This document shows, piece by piece, positions 7,587 through 16,889 of a stretch of DNA of 64,000 bases; the stretch's first letter is position 1; every line of letters starts with the position of its first letter. The position numbers and the translations under genes are program-made. The stretch is taken from positions 62,548 through 126,547 of the forward strand of contig NZ_QXNY01000004.1 in NCBI RefSeq assembly GCF_003572205.1. The letters run 5' to 3'. Under the pieces are notes generated by a model that saw nothing but the letters and a program-made list of their open reading frames with translations, did not search any database and was not told the origin of the DNA. The DNA is from Algihabitans albus. Its GTDB lineage: Bacteria > Pseudomonadota > Alphaproteobacteria > Kiloniellales > DSM-21159.

Positions 7587-9839
7587 ATGACGATCCAGAC
7601 CGGCATCCGCCTGACGGCCGACGCGAGCGGCCTGGTCACGACGCTGGACGGCGGCGCGGCGGCGGTGAACCGCCTCGGGCAGTCCGGAACCCAGGCGCAG
7701 ACCGGTCTCAACCAGGCGGCCCTCGCAAGCGACCGCCTGGGCGACGAGGCGCGCCAGTCGGCCCAGGGCCTGGCCGCCCAGCGCCAAGCGCTCCAGCGCA
7801 GCGACGCCGCGGCGCGGGACGCCTCGCGCCGACTGGCGACGACCACGACCGGTTCGCGCAACATGGGCTTCGCGGCGCAGAATGCGGCCTTTCAGCTGGG
7901 CGACATGGCCGTCCAGATCGGCGGCGGCACCTCCGCCATGCGCGCCATGTCGCAGCAGCTGCCGCAGCTGCTCGGCGGCTTCGGGGTCTGGGGCGCGGTG
8001 ATCGGCGCGGTGGTCGCGGTCGGCGGCGCTCTTGCGCCGATGCTGCTGGACATTGAGAGCGCATCTGACAGAGCGGCCGACGCCACCGATGCGTTGGCGG
8101 ACGCGCTCGACCGAGCAGAGGAGTTGGTCGGCGACCAAGCCGAGAAGGTTCGGGACCTTGCCCGTGCCTATGCCGAAGCGGCCCAAGCACAGCGTCTGTT
8201 GATTGAAGCCGACTTCGTTGTCGAAATGGCGCAAATCAGAGACGGGATCGAGGAGCAAACCCGGGCCATTCAGGCGGCGGGAGACGAGCTGGCGTCCACT
8301 CTGGCGCTTCGCGCTGGTCGACTAGATGGGGGGCAAGCGCAAGGCCCAATCTTTCCCGGAGGCGAATTGGAGGACGAACAGGCCCGCCGCCTACTCGGCG
8401 CCCTAGAGTCTTTCGACGCTGGGGCGGGTGTCGAGGGCGTGGAGCAGTTGGGCGAAGCTCTCGCGACCCTGACGGTAGAGCTGGACGGAACGTCCCCTGC
8501 CTTCACGCGCTTCGCTGATCAGGTGCTGGAGCAGGTTCGGCAGGTTCTGGACGGTACCCAGAGCCTTGAGGAGATGCAGGCCACACTGGCGTCGCTCCAG
8601 GAAGACGCCGCTGCCTTCGCGGAGTCGGTCGACCCGGAAGTCGCCCAGCAGACGCAGCAGCGCGCCGACCAGGCCGCGCGGGCCGTCGAGGCGCTGCGCG
8701 AGCGGATCGCCGACCTGCGGCTGGAGGCCGAGGTCACGACCGGGAGCTTGAGCGAGATCGAGGGCCAGGTCATGACGGCCGCCCTGGCGCTGCAGGACGC
8801 GGGCGTCGCCACCGGGACCGCCACGGAGCTGCTGGAGTCCTACCGCTTCGCGCTCGAACAGGTGGAGATCGCGGAGAGCCGTCAGGAGGCGCGCGAGCGT
8901 CACGTCGAGGCGGTCAAGGCCATCGGCCAGGCCCACGCGGCGCTGCAACCGCAGTTGGAGCAGTCCCGCGCGGCCGCCGAAGCCTGGCGCGACGAGCAGC
9001 TGGCGAACCTTGACGAGACGGCCGAAGGCTACGAGGGCTATGTCGGCCAGGTGGAGGAGGTCTTTCAGCGCCGCCTGGCCGACGCGCTGGACCAGAACCT
9101 GCGCGACTCGCGTCACTGGCGCGACGGCGTGGTGCGCGCGCTCCAGGATTACGAAGAGGCGGCGAGCGATGCCGGCGCCAACGCGGCCAGCGCCATGACC
9201 GGCTCCATGCGCGCGATCGAGGACGCGCTGGTCGACGGCGTCGAGTCTGTCTCCGATTTTGTCGACGCGATCCGCAGGGAATTCCAGCGCGCGGCGATCA
9301 GGTCGACCATCACCGGCCCGCTGGCCGGCTTTTTTGAGCAGTCCCTCGGCGGCTTCTTCGGGGGGCTCTTCGGCGGCGGTGGGTCGGGCGGTGGTGGCGG
9401 CGGCACCTCCATGGCGCTCTTCCATGAAGGCGGCTTGGTCGGCGAGACCCTGGCGCCGCGCAAGGCCGTCGACCCGGCTCTTTTCATTGGCGCGCGGCGC
9501 TACCATCGCGGCGGCCTGGTCAGCGACGAAATGCCGATCGTCGCGCGGATCGGCGAAGAAGTGCTGACCGAGGCCGACCCGCGCCACCGCCGCAACCTGG
9601 GGCGCGGAGGCTCGGCTGGCGCTGCTCCGGAGGGCGGCGGGACCGTCGTCATCATCGAGGACCGCCGGGGCGCCGAGGCCGCGCCGATCCAGCAGGAACA
9701 ACGGACGCGCGGCGACGGGACCCGCGAGCTGAAGCTCGTCATCCGGGGCGAGATGCGCGAGGCGATCGATAGCGGCGCCCTCGACGGCCCGATGGAGCGC
9801 AACTACGGGGTGGCGCGCAGGCCCCGGGGAGGCTTGTGA
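7587..9839 (+). CDS. Tail length tape measure protein
   Basis: This 750-residue protein fits a tape measure. It has an N-terminal TIQTGIRLTADASGL, long alanine/glutamine-rich helices, and a hydrophobic stretch near residues 130-155 (WGAVIGAVVAVGGALAPMLL). Long coiled-coil segments follow, then a C-terminal glycine-rich block and the lambda-H-like end with FHEGGLVGE and RYHRGGLVSDEMPIVARIG. Its length sets tail length and it is ejected into the host. The ATG at 7587 follows the chaperone stop closely. The part around 8040-8560 looks lower in GC than the rest, suggesting mosaic exchange. Confidence 0.92.
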   Translation: MTIQTGIRLTADASGLVTTLDGGAAAVNRLGQSGTQAQTGLNQAALASDRLGDEARQSAQGLAAQRQALQRSDAAARDASRRLATTTTGSRNMGFAAQNAAFQLGDMAVQIGGGTSAMRAMSQQLPQLLGGFGVWGAVIGAVVAVGGALAPMLLDIESASDRAADATDALADALDRAEELVGDQAEKVRDLARAYAEAAQAQRLLIEADFVVEMAQIRDGIEEQTRAIQAAGDELASTLALRAGRLDGGQAQGPIFPGGELEDEQARRLLGALESFDAGAGVEGVEQLGEALATLTVELDGTSPAFTRFADQVLEQVRQVLDGTQSLEEMQATLASLQEDAAAFAESVDPEVAQQTQQRADQAARAVEALRERIADLRLEAEVTTGSLSEIEGQVMTAALALQDAGVATGTATELLESYRFALEQVEIAESRQEARERHVEAVKAIGQAHAALQPQLEQSRAAAEAWRDEQLANLDETAEGYEGYVGQVEEVFQRRLADALDQNLRDSRHWRDGVVRALQDYEEAASDAGANAASAMTGSMRAIEDALVDGVESVSDFVDAIRREFQRAAIRSTITGPLAGFFEQSLGGFFGGLFGGGGSGGGGGGTSMALFHEGGLVGETLAPRKAVDPALFIGARRYHRGGLVSDEMPIVARIGEEVLTEADPRHRRNLGRGGSAGAAPEGGGTVVIIEDRRGAEAAPIQQEQRTRGDGTRELKLVIRGEMREAIDSGALDGPMERNYGVARRPRGGL

Positions 9840-10213
9840 TGGCGACGCCCGTCTGGCCGGCCGGCCTGCCCGAGTCCCCCCTCAAGGGCTACCGCGTCAG
9901 GTGGCCGGATCAGGTGCTCCGCAGCCAGATGGACTCGGGCCGCAGCAAGCGCCGCCGCCGCTCGCGCTACGAGCCGCGGGTCTTCGAGATCACGCTGGAC
10001 CTCAAGGCGCACCCCGACCCGGCGCAGGACCAGCTGGCGATCTGGCGCGCCTTCTTCGAAGACACGCTGGCCTACGGCGCCCTGGCCTTCGACTGGATCG
10101 ACCCGGACGACGGCGCCGCGCTGCGCTTCCAGATCCGCACCGATCGCGAGCCGAGGACCACGCGCCAGGGGTCCGTTCATCTTCTGCAGCTGACCCTGGA
10201 GGCCGTGTCGTGA
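9839..10213 (+). CDS. Minor tail protein (lambda gpM-like position)
   Basis: This 124-residue protein follows the tape measure and precedes a DUF1833 gene, the position of lambda gpM. Features are an aromatic/proline N-terminus (PVWPAGLPESPLKGYRVRW), a basic patch SKRRRRSRYEPR, and a beta-rich C-terminus. The ATG at 9839 is preferred over the GTG at 9836 because GGGGAGG is then spaced correctly. It probably belongs to the initiator complex at the tail tip. Similarity to a named family is not certain. Confidence 0.65.
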   Translation: MATPVWPAGLPESPLKGYRVRWPDQVLRSQMDSGRSKRRRRSRYEPRVFEITLDLKAHPDPAQDQLAIWRAFFEDTLAYGALAFDWIDPDDGAALRFQIRTDREPRTTRQGSVHLLQLTLEAVS

Positions 10214-10689
10214 CCGAGATCTCCGACCGCTTGACCCAGGCCATGACGGCCGAGGAGACGGCCGAGGAAGAGATCGTGCTGGCCACCCTCAGCCATGCCG
10301 GCGTGCCGGCGCCGATACGGATCTGCGGCCATACCGAAAACCTCGAGTCACGCGGCGAGACCTATATCGCGCTGCCGTTCGAGATCGTCCTCGAGTCCTC
10401 GGCCGAGGACGAGCCGCCGAGGGCGCAGGTGCGGATAGACGATCCGCAGAACGACCTGGTGCCCTATGTGCGCCAGGCCTCGGGACGCATCGACGTGCTG
10501 GTCGAGGTGGTGCTGGTAGCAACGCCCGATGTCGTCGAGCTGGGACCCTTCCGCTACCAGTGGGTCCAGGTCGAGCGCCCTGCCAATTCGACCCTTTGGC
10601 AGGGGGAGCTGGTCAGCGAGGACATCCTCAACAGCCGCTTCCCCGCCGACGCCTTCACGCCGGCCAGCAATCCGGGGCTTTTCTCGTGA
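10210..10689 (+). CDS. DUF1833 minor tail protein (lambda gpL-like)
   Basis: This 159-residue protein shows the DUF1833 pattern: an acidic N-terminal helix, RICGHTENLESRGETYIALPF, a segment with ARVRIDDPQ-like spacing (AQVRIDDPQNDLVPYVRQ), and the end NSRFPADAFTPASNPGLF. In siphophages these lie between gpM-like and NlpC/P60 tail proteins and contribute to the tip. The start is a GTG overlapping the previous stop. Both junctions are GTGA overlaps, marking a coupled operon. Confidence 0.85.
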   Translation: MTEISDRLTQAMTAEETAEEEIVLATLSHAGVPAPIRICGHTENLESRGETYIALPFEIVLESSAEDEPPRAQVRIDDPQNDLVPYVRQASGRIDVLVEVVLVATPDVVELGPFRYQWVQVERPANSTLWQGELVSEDILNSRFPADAFTPASNPGLFS

Positions 10690-11138
10690 GGCTCCAGAGC
10701 GATCCCCGCGCCCTGCCGGCTTGGGCCGACAGCTATATCGGTATCCCCTTCGCCGAGGTCGATCGCGGCCGCGCCGGCACCCACTGTTACGGACTCGTCT
10801 CTCTGGTGGCGCGCGAACGCTTCGGGCTGACCTTGCCGCCCGAGCCCGACGGGTCCGACCCCCACGAGCTGGCGCGCAATGCCACGGCCTTCATGAACGC
10901 GGCGCTGGACTTCGCCGAGATCCCGCTGGGCCAGGAGGCGCCCGGCGACATCGCGCTGCTGCGCCACGGCGGCTGCGCGTCCCACGTCGGCGTCGTCATC
11001 GCGTCCGGCTGGATGCTGCATCTCGAGCGCGCCACCCGCTGCCTGCCGGAGCGCCTGGCGGAGCGCCTCTGGTCCCGCCGCCTCGTCGGCCTCTACCGTC
11101 ATCCGGATCTCGCCAGCTCGGCCAGGGTGGCGGCATGA
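10686..11138 (+). CDS. NlpC/P60 tail-tip peptidase (lambda gpK-like)
   Basis: This 150-residue protein has an NlpC/P60 layout: Cys in GTHCYGLVSLV (about residue 35), His in SHVGVVI (about residue 100), and the following WMLHLE strand. The residue before the catalytic Cys is His rather than the usual Asp. Members are carried on tail tips and cleave peptidoglycan peptides or process tail parts during entry. Its place between DUF1833 and the J-like protein matches lambda K and GTA-like modules. It lacks the JAMM domain of lambda K. Confidence 0.85.
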   Translation: MRLQSDPRALPAWADSYIGIPFAEVDRGRAGTHCYGLVSLVARERFGLTLPPEPDGSDPHELARNATAFMNAALDFAEIPLGQEAPGDIALLRHGGCASHVGVVIASGWMLHLERATRCLPERLAERLWSRRLVGLYRHPDLASSARVAA

Positions 11139-14100
11139 CCGGACTTGTCCCCATCGAGGCGCCCCCGACCGAAGTGTCCCCGACCGGAGCGCCACTGCAG
11201 CTGCGGGTCGCGACCTGGCCCTTCAACGTCGAGGCCTTCGACGCCCCCGTCGCGCCCGGCGACACCCTGGAGGAGCTGCTGCGCCGCGCCGGCTTGCCCG
11301 AGCGGCTCTGGAACCAGGCCCGCGTGATCCTGGCCGACCCCGAGTGGCGCGCGCCGCCCGAGGTGATCCCGCGCTGGAGCGAGGTCGCCGGCCGGCGCGT
11401 GAACCTCTGGCGGACCGTGCGGCCCAAGCCCGGCCTGCGGGTCGAGGTCGCGCTGCTGCCGCGCGGCGGCGGGGGCGGCGGCAAGACGCCCTTGCGCATC
11501 GTCCTCACGCTGGCGGTGATCGCCGCCTCCTTCGCGGCGCCGGCCCTGCTTGGCCCGACGCTGGCCAGCACGACGATCGTCGGTACCCTGACGGTCGGCA
11601 GCCTGGTCACGACGGTGGTGGGTGCTGTCGGCATGCTGGCGGTCAACGCCCTGGTCCCGGCGCCGACGCCGCGCGGCCCGCAGCTGGCCGGCCCGGTCGG
11701 GCGCACCGGCACCGATCCGCTGGTCCCGACCATCACGGGCATCAGCAACGCCCGCGCGCGCTACGGCGCCAAGCCCTGGATCGTCGGGCGCATGAAGGTC
11801 TTTCCGCCGCTGGCCGCGGAGTACTACACGACGACGGAGCGCGGCCGGCGCGTCTTCTATGGGCTCTTCGAGGTCGGCTACGGCCCGCTGCGCATCGAGG
11901 ATCTTCGGCTCGGCAACACGCCTCTGGCCGACCTCGACGACGTGCAGGTCGAGATCTGCGCCGGCTATCCCGACGAGCCGCCGCCGAGCCTCTACCCCTT
12001 CGATGTCGCCCAGGCCGGCCTGCAGGTCGAGGTCACGGCCGCGGGCGGCTGGGTGACCCGCACCATGCCGCAAGCCGGCACCCGACTGTCGATCGACATC
12101 CAGCTGCCGCAGCTCGCCTTCTTCAACGACGACGGCAGCCGTAGCGCGCTGACCGTCGAGTTCGATCTGGAGTACCGCCAGCTCGGCGGCCCCTGGCGCC
12201 CGCTCGCGCAGTCTCAGGCCGTCGCTGCGCAAAGCAGCGCGCCCTTGACGAACGTCGCAGAGGTGCGCCGACGGCGCGCGCCGGGCGAGTCGGGCGGCGA
12301 GATCGAGTACAGCCTCGAGGTTTCGCGCCGCACCAAGGTCTGGCGCGGCGCCATCGATGTCCGCACCGGCGCGCTCAAGATCGCCGAAGGCGACGGCAGT
12401 CAGACCTTCCCCGACGGCCTGCAGATCTTTTCGCTGACTCGCACGACCAGTTGGACGCTTGCCGGCTCCAGCGCCGTGACCGTCTCCGACTCCGCCGTGC
12501 TGACCGACGTGCGCCCACCACCCCAGAAAGCCGCTGGCCACTTCGCGCCCGTGTGGGACGGTACGCGGGTGACCGTCGCGGCCGGCGCTGTCTCGCCGCC
12601 CCCGATCGTGGTCAGCGGCAACAGCACAAATGGCGTGTGGGAGACGGTCGGGTGGCAACCGGCCGAAGGCCGCGGCCTCTACGAGATCCGCCTGCGCCGC
12701 CTGACGCCCGACGCGACCAACGATCGCCAGCGCGACGTATCGTTCCTGGCGGCCTTGCGGGTGGTCGACGAGACCCGGCCCGCCGTCCGCGACCGCGGCT
12801 TCGCGTTGATCGCGCTGCGAGTGGAAGGCACCGAGCAGCTGCAGGGCCTCCTCGACCAGCTGAGCTGCGTCGCGACTTCGATCCGGCCGGTCTGGGACGG
12901 GACCGATTGGGAGTGGCGACCGACCCGCACCGCCGCCTGGTCCTTCATCGAGGCGCTGCGGGGGCGCGGTAGCCAGCAGCGCGCCCGTGTCGAGGAGATC
13001 GACCTGGAGGGCCTGCGCGCCTGGGCGCTCGACGACGAGGCCGAGGGGCGCTGCGTCGATCTGACGATCGAGAGCTTCGGCACGCTGGAGCAGTGCCTGC
13101 GGCGCATCGCCAACGCCGCCCGCGCGGATCTCGACCGGGTCGACGGCCGCTACACCGTCCTGCGCGACTTGCCGCAGCCGGTACGGCGCCAGCTCTTCGG
13201 TCCGGACAACTCCTGGGGCTTCAGGTACGTGAAGCGCTTTCCCGAGCAACCCGACGCGGTCCGCGCGCTCTTTCTCAATCCCGAGGCCGGCTGGCAGCAG
13301 GACGAGATCGTCGTCTACGCCGAGGGCCGCGACGAGACCACCGCGCGGGTGATCGTCGAGCAGCCCTTCGACGGCGTGACCGACGCGCGCTTCGTCTACA
13401 AGGACGTGCGCCGCCAACTGGCCGAATTGGTCCTGCGCAGCGAGACCTTCACCTTCCAGACCGACTGGGAAAACCGCCTGGTCAACCGGGGCGACCGGGT
13501 CGGCATCGCGCACCCGGTCATCCTCGTGGGTCTGGGCAGCGGCCGTGTCCGGAGGCTCTTGACCACGCCCGTGACCGGTGGCGACCAGGTCGACGGCCTG
13601 GTCCTGGACGTGGAGGTCGAGGTGGAGATCGGCGTGACCTACGGCCTGAAGGTCCGCAAGGCCGACGCAACCGAGCTGGTAATCGAGCTGTCGGCCGTGC
13701 CGGGCGTTACGCGGACGTTGCTCTTCACCGCGCCCATCCCGCCCGGCCAGCCGGCACCGGAGGAAGGCGACCTGGCCTTCTTCGGCGAAGCCGGTCTCGA
13801 GACCGTCGACGCCGTCGTCAAGAACCGCTGGATGGCCGAGGACCTGACCGCGACGATCGAGTGCGTCCCGGCCGCGCCCGAACTGCACGTCCTCGACGGC
13901 GCGGCGATCCCGCCGATCCGCAGCGGCATCACTCTGCCGCCCGACTTCGTCGGTCTGAGGCCGCCGCCGAAGCCGGCGATCCAGGCCATAGTGAGCGATG
14001 AAACGGTCCTGTTACGCGGCTCGGACGGGTCGCTCTCGCCGCGCATCCTGGTGACCCTGGTGGCGACCGGCGGCCGCGGCGGCCAGGCGACCAGCTGGCA

Positions 14101-15307
14101 GGCCCGCGCGCGCCTGCTCGGCGCCAGCGACTGGGATTCGGATCTGCGCGCGGCGGCCGAGGCGCCCGCGCTCTATATCGACGGCGTCCGTCAAAGCGCG
14201 GTTTATGAACTCCAGATCCGCGGCCTGAACCGCAACGGCCAGCCCTCGGACTGGACGGCATCCGTCGAGCACCGCGTCGTCGGCAAGTCGAGCCTGCCGC
14301 CCGACGTCCCCTCGCTCTGGCGCGAGACGAGCCATGTGATCTGGCCCTACGAGGCGCCGCTCGACCTCGCGGGCTTCCTGGTTCGCGTGATTTCGGGGCG
14401 GCGCGGCACCTGGGAGTTGGGAGAGCCCGCCCACGCCGGCATCTTGACCGAACGTCGGATTCCCATCGATCAGCTGGGAAGCGGCCCGCGCACGGTCCTG
14501 GTCCGGGCGGTCGACGTGGCCGGAAACCTCTCGGCCGGCGCGGCGATGCTGCAGCTCGATCTCGGCGACCCGCTGGTCGCAAATGTGGTGCTGGAACGGC
14601 CGATCGATCTGGCGGCCGAAGGCACCCTGACGGACGGCGCCCGTCTCGACGGCGAGCTGCGCGCGGCCGACGACGGCGCGGCCTATCTGGTCAACGACGA
14701 CGCGCCTTACCTGCCCGAACCCCAGGCGGACTATCTGCCGATCGCCTGGCGGGAGATGGCCTTCGCCTTCGGCTTCTCGCCGCCGCGTGACGCCGTGCCT
14801 TCGGCGCTGTCTCTGGACTCCGACATCGAGGCCGGCGCCTGGCGCGTCGAGTACGTCACCGGCGGCGACGGCGCCTATCTGCCGGACGGCCTGGCGCCCT
14901 ACCTGCCGGACGGCGCGGCGCCCTACCTGGAGCCGCCCGGCCCGCTGGCGCCCTGGCCCGGCAGCCTGCCGGCCGTAGCGCGGCGCTACGATCTGCGCGT
15001 CACGACGGCGGCCGATGCCCAGCGCGGCGTGATCCGCCGCCTGCGGCTCCTCTTCGACGTGCCCGACCAAAGAGAGGCGCTGAACGACGTGGCTGTCGCG
15101 CCAGCGCCGACGCGCCTGCCGACCGCGAAGAGCTGGCGGCGCATCACCCACGTCAATCTCACTTTGCAGGACGACGGCGGCGGCGCCGCCAGCCTGCGTC
15201 TGCTCGACCGCGCGATCGAGGGACCGCTTGTCGATGCCCGCGACGCGGCCGGTCAGCCCGTGGCCGCCACGATCGACGCCGAGATTTTGGGAGTACCAGC
15301 CACATGA
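11135..15307 (+). CDS. Tail tip / host specificity protein J-like
   Basis: This 1390-residue protein is the large central tip protein. The first 110 residues are a small separate domain. A Gly6 stretch (about residues 110-116) leads into hydrophobic segments (about 118-175), as in lambda I/J-type fusions. The middle contains the J-like part (TGISNARARYGAKPWIVGRM, then the GWQQDEIVVYAEGRD region) and fibronectin-like strands follow. Near the C-terminus two clusters of YLP motifs occur, including two and a half copies of an 8-residue unit AYLPDGLA/PYLPDGAA. It probably contacts the host receptor and plugs the tube. The start overlaps the NlpC/P60 stop, and the stop overlaps the next ATG. Confidence 0.87.
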   Translation: MTGLVPIEAPPTEVSPTGAPLQLRVATWPFNVEAFDAPVAPGDTLEELLRRAGLPERLWNQARVILADPEWRAPPEVIPRWSEVAGRRVNLWRTVRPKPGLRVEVALLPRGGGGGGKTPLRIVLTLAVIAASFAAPALLGPTLASTTIVGTLTVGSLVTTVVGAVGMLAVNALVPAPTPRGPQLAGPVGRTGTDPLVPTITGISNARARYGAKPWIVGRMKVFPPLAAEYYTTTERGRRVFYGLFEVGYGPLRIEDLRLGNTPLADLDDVQVEICAGYPDEPPPSLYPFDVAQAGLQVEVTAAGGWVTRTMPQAGTRLSIDIQLPQLAFFNDDGSRSALTVEFDLEYRQLGGPWRPLAQSQAVAAQSSAPLTNVAEVRRRRAPGESGGEIEYSLEVSRRTKVWRGAIDVRTGALKIAEGDGSQTFPDGLQIFSLTRTTSWTLAGSSAVTVSDSAVLTDVRPPPQKAAGHFAPVWDGTRVTVAAGAVSPPPIVVSGNSTNGVWETVGWQPAEGRGLYEIRLRRLTPDATNDRQRDVSFLAALRVVDETRPAVRDRGFALIALRVEGTEQLQGLLDQLSCVATSIRPVWDGTDWEWRPTRTAAWSFIEALRGRGSQQRARVEEIDLEGLRAWALDDEAEGRCVDLTIESFGTLEQCLRRIANAARADLDRVDGRYTVLRDLPQPVRRQLFGPDNSWGFRYVKRFPEQPDAVRALFLNPEAGWQQDEIVVYAEGRDETTARVIVEQPFDGVTDARFVYKDVRRQLAELVLRSETFTFQTDWENRLVNRGDRVGIAHPVILVGLGSGRVRRLLTTPVTGGDQVDGLVLDVEVEVEIGVTYGLKVRKADATELVIELSAVPGVTRTLLFTAPIPPGQPAPEEGDLAFFGEAGLETVDAVVKNRWMAEDLTATIECVPAAPELHVLDGAAIPPIRSGITLPPDFVGLRPPPKPAIQAIVSDETVLLRGSDGSLSPRILVTLVATGGRGGQATSWQARARLLGASDWDSDLRAAAEAPALYIDGVRQSAVYELQIRGLNRNGQPSDWTASVEHRVVGKSSLPPDVPSLWRETSHVIWPYEAPLDLAGFLVRVISGRRGTWELGEPAHAGILTERRIPIDQLGSGPRTVLVRAVDVAGNLSAGAAMLQLDLGDPLVANVVLERPIDLAAEGTLTDGARLDGELRAADDGAAYLVNDDAPYLPEPQADYLPIAWREMAFAFGFSPPRDAVPSALSLDSDIEAGAWRVEYVTGGDGAYLPDGLAPYLPDGAAPYLEPPGPLAPWPGSLPAVARRYDLRVTTAADAQRGVIRRLRLLFDVPDQREALNDVAVAPAPTRLPTAKSWRRITHVNLTLQDDGGGAASLRLLDRAIEGPLVDARDAAGQPVAATIDAEILGVPAT

Positions 15308-16488
15308 CCACCTTGCCCGAGGCCGCCTTCTTTACCGGCCAGATCACCAACGCCCAGGCGAAAGCGGCCCAGGACGATCTGCTCGCCGTGGTCCGCGAGC
15401 TGCCGGGCGGCAGCGCGCGCACGACCCTGACCATCGCGGCCGGGCGCATCGTCCCGGCCGCCGCCCTCCACCTCGTCGACACGGAAGGCCAGACGGCGGC
15501 CGACACGCTGGAGCGGATCGGGACGGACACGCACCCGCCCGGCCGCTTGCTGCTGATCGCGGGCGCCGATCCCGGCCGGGCGGTCACGGTCCAGCACGAT
15601 ACGCTCGCGGCGGCCGAGGGTATCGACTTGCTGGATGGCCAGGACCTGCTGCTCGACAGCCTGGCCAAATGGCTGCTGCTCGAACAGCGCGCCGGTCGCT
15701 GGGTGGAGCTGCAGCGCGCGCCGGCCTGCGGGCTGGATCTGGCGGGCGCCGGTCTGCGGCGGGTCTCCGCGATCAACCAAGGTCCTCTCGGCGGCTTTCG
15801 CAACCTCTTGATCAACCCCCGCGGCCAGATCAATCAGCGCGGCTACGTGGGCGGGGCGGCAACCGCGTCGCCGAACGCCTACACGCTCGACCGCTGGCGG
15901 GTCGTCGTGTCGGGGCAGTCGCTCTCCTGGGTGGACAGCGAGGGAACCCGGACCGTCACGGCGCCGGCCGGAGGCGTCGAGCAGGTGATCGAGGGCGCCA
16001 GCATCGTCACGGGACCCTACGTCATCAGCTGGATCGGCTCCGCAACCTGCACCGTCAATGGCGTGGCACGGGCCAACGGAGAGAGCTTTACGCTCACAGG
16101 CGGAAGCAATGCGACCGTCCGCTTTTCAAGCGGTAGCTTCAGCCTCCCCCAGCTGGAGCCCGGTGACAGCCCGACACCCTTCGAGCCGAGGCCCATCGCG
16201 ACAGAAGTCACGCTCTGTCAGAGGTACTATCAGCAGTACCGCGATCTGGTTGATCGCGGCCATAACCCGAACACGCCGGCAGGGTTTGCCACCATCTGCA
16301 TCGCTTTCGCAGTCTCGATGCGAGCCACGCCCGCGTTGGGGATCAGCGCCTCGACCATACTGCTCAGTACCTCCGTCCAGGTCGATGAGCTGACGCTAGA
16401 AGCTTGCACGATCCGCAGCTCGTTTTCGGCGGGACAATCCGGCGACTATCTGCTGAGAGCGCGGCTCACTTTGGACGCGGAGTTGTAA
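15304..16488 (+). CDS. Tail fibre protein 1 (variable tip)
   Basis: The 394-residue product has an N-terminal domain of about 120 residues, with AAFFTGQITNAQAKAAQDDLL and AADTLERIGTDTHPPGRLLL, that is clearly related to the N-terminus of the gene at 16886. The middle carries the segment LLINPRGQINQRGYVGG, common in fibre and tailspike proteins. The C-terminus is beta-rich. The last third, from about 16050, is visibly less GC-rich than the rest, as expected for a receptor-binding tip exchanged between phages. Attachment to the J-like tip is inferred from the shared N-terminus and gene order. Confidence 0.75.
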   Translation: MTTLPEAAFFTGQITNAQAKAAQDDLLAVVRELPGGSARTTLTIAAGRIVPAAALHLVDTEGQTAADTLERIGTDTHPPGRLLLIAGADPGRAVTVQHDTLAAAEGIDLLDGQDLLLDSLAKWLLLEQRAGRWVELQRAPACGLDLAGAGLRRVSAINQGPLGGFRNLLINPRGQINQRGYVGGAATASPNAYTLDRWRVVVSGQSLSWVDSEGTRTVTAPAGGVEQVIEGASIVTGPYVISWIGSATCTVNGVARANGESFTLTGGSNATVRFSSGSFSLPQLEPGDSPTPFEPRPIATEVTLCQRYYQQYRDLVDRGHNPNTPAGFATICIAFAVSMRATPALGISASTILLSTSVQVDELTLEACTIRSSFSAGQSGDYLLRARLTLDAEL

Positions 16489-16490
16489 CC

Positions 16491-16889
16491 ATGCCGATCA
16501 CAGCACGCTATGCCGACCCCGAGGGGACGCTGATCGTCGCCGAAATTGACGGCAAGACGCTTCACGTCCCGATCGACCAGGCCAACCGCCACTATGCGCG
16601 CATCATTGGCGAAAGCGTCGAGATCGCCGCCTATGAGCCACCACCGCCTGAAGTGCCGGCGATCGTCAGCCGCTATCAAGGTCGGCAAGCCCTCCGCGAC
16701 GCAGGGCTCTTCGACCAGGTCGTCGCGCTGGTGAACGATCCCGCGACGGCCGAGGAGGTGCGTGTTAGGTGGGAGGATCTCACCGTCTTCGAGCGCCACT
16801 CGCCGCTGATTGCCGCGCTCGCGCCGAGTCTCGGCCTGTCAAAGGCCGAGGTGGACGCGCTCTTCGTCGCGGCGGCGGCGATCGAATGA
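16491..16889 (+). CDS. Phage tail protein, XkdW/fibre-partner-like
   Basis: This 132-residue protein has a short N-terminal beta unit (TARYADPEGTLIVAEIDGK). A helical C-terminal domain follows, with RYQGRQALRDAGLFDQVVAL, then VRWEDLTVFERHSPLIAAL and LGLSKAEVDALF. That C-terminal pattern recurs in small proteins encoded next to tail fibres (XkdW-like) and probably assists fibre assembly. It separates two related fibre genes, and its stop overlaps the start of the second. Confidence 0.7.
   Translation: MPITARYADPEGTLIVAEIDGKTLHVPIDQANRHYARIIGESVEIAAYEPPPPEVPAIVSRYQGRQALRDAGLFDQVVALVNDPATAEEVRVRWEDLTVFERHSPLIAALAPSLGLSKAEVDALFVAAAAIE

Noticed and set aside
11099-13888. 929-codon antisense frame opposite the J-like gene
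   Set aside because: It results from high GC third-position bias in the J-like gene and shows no domain signature.
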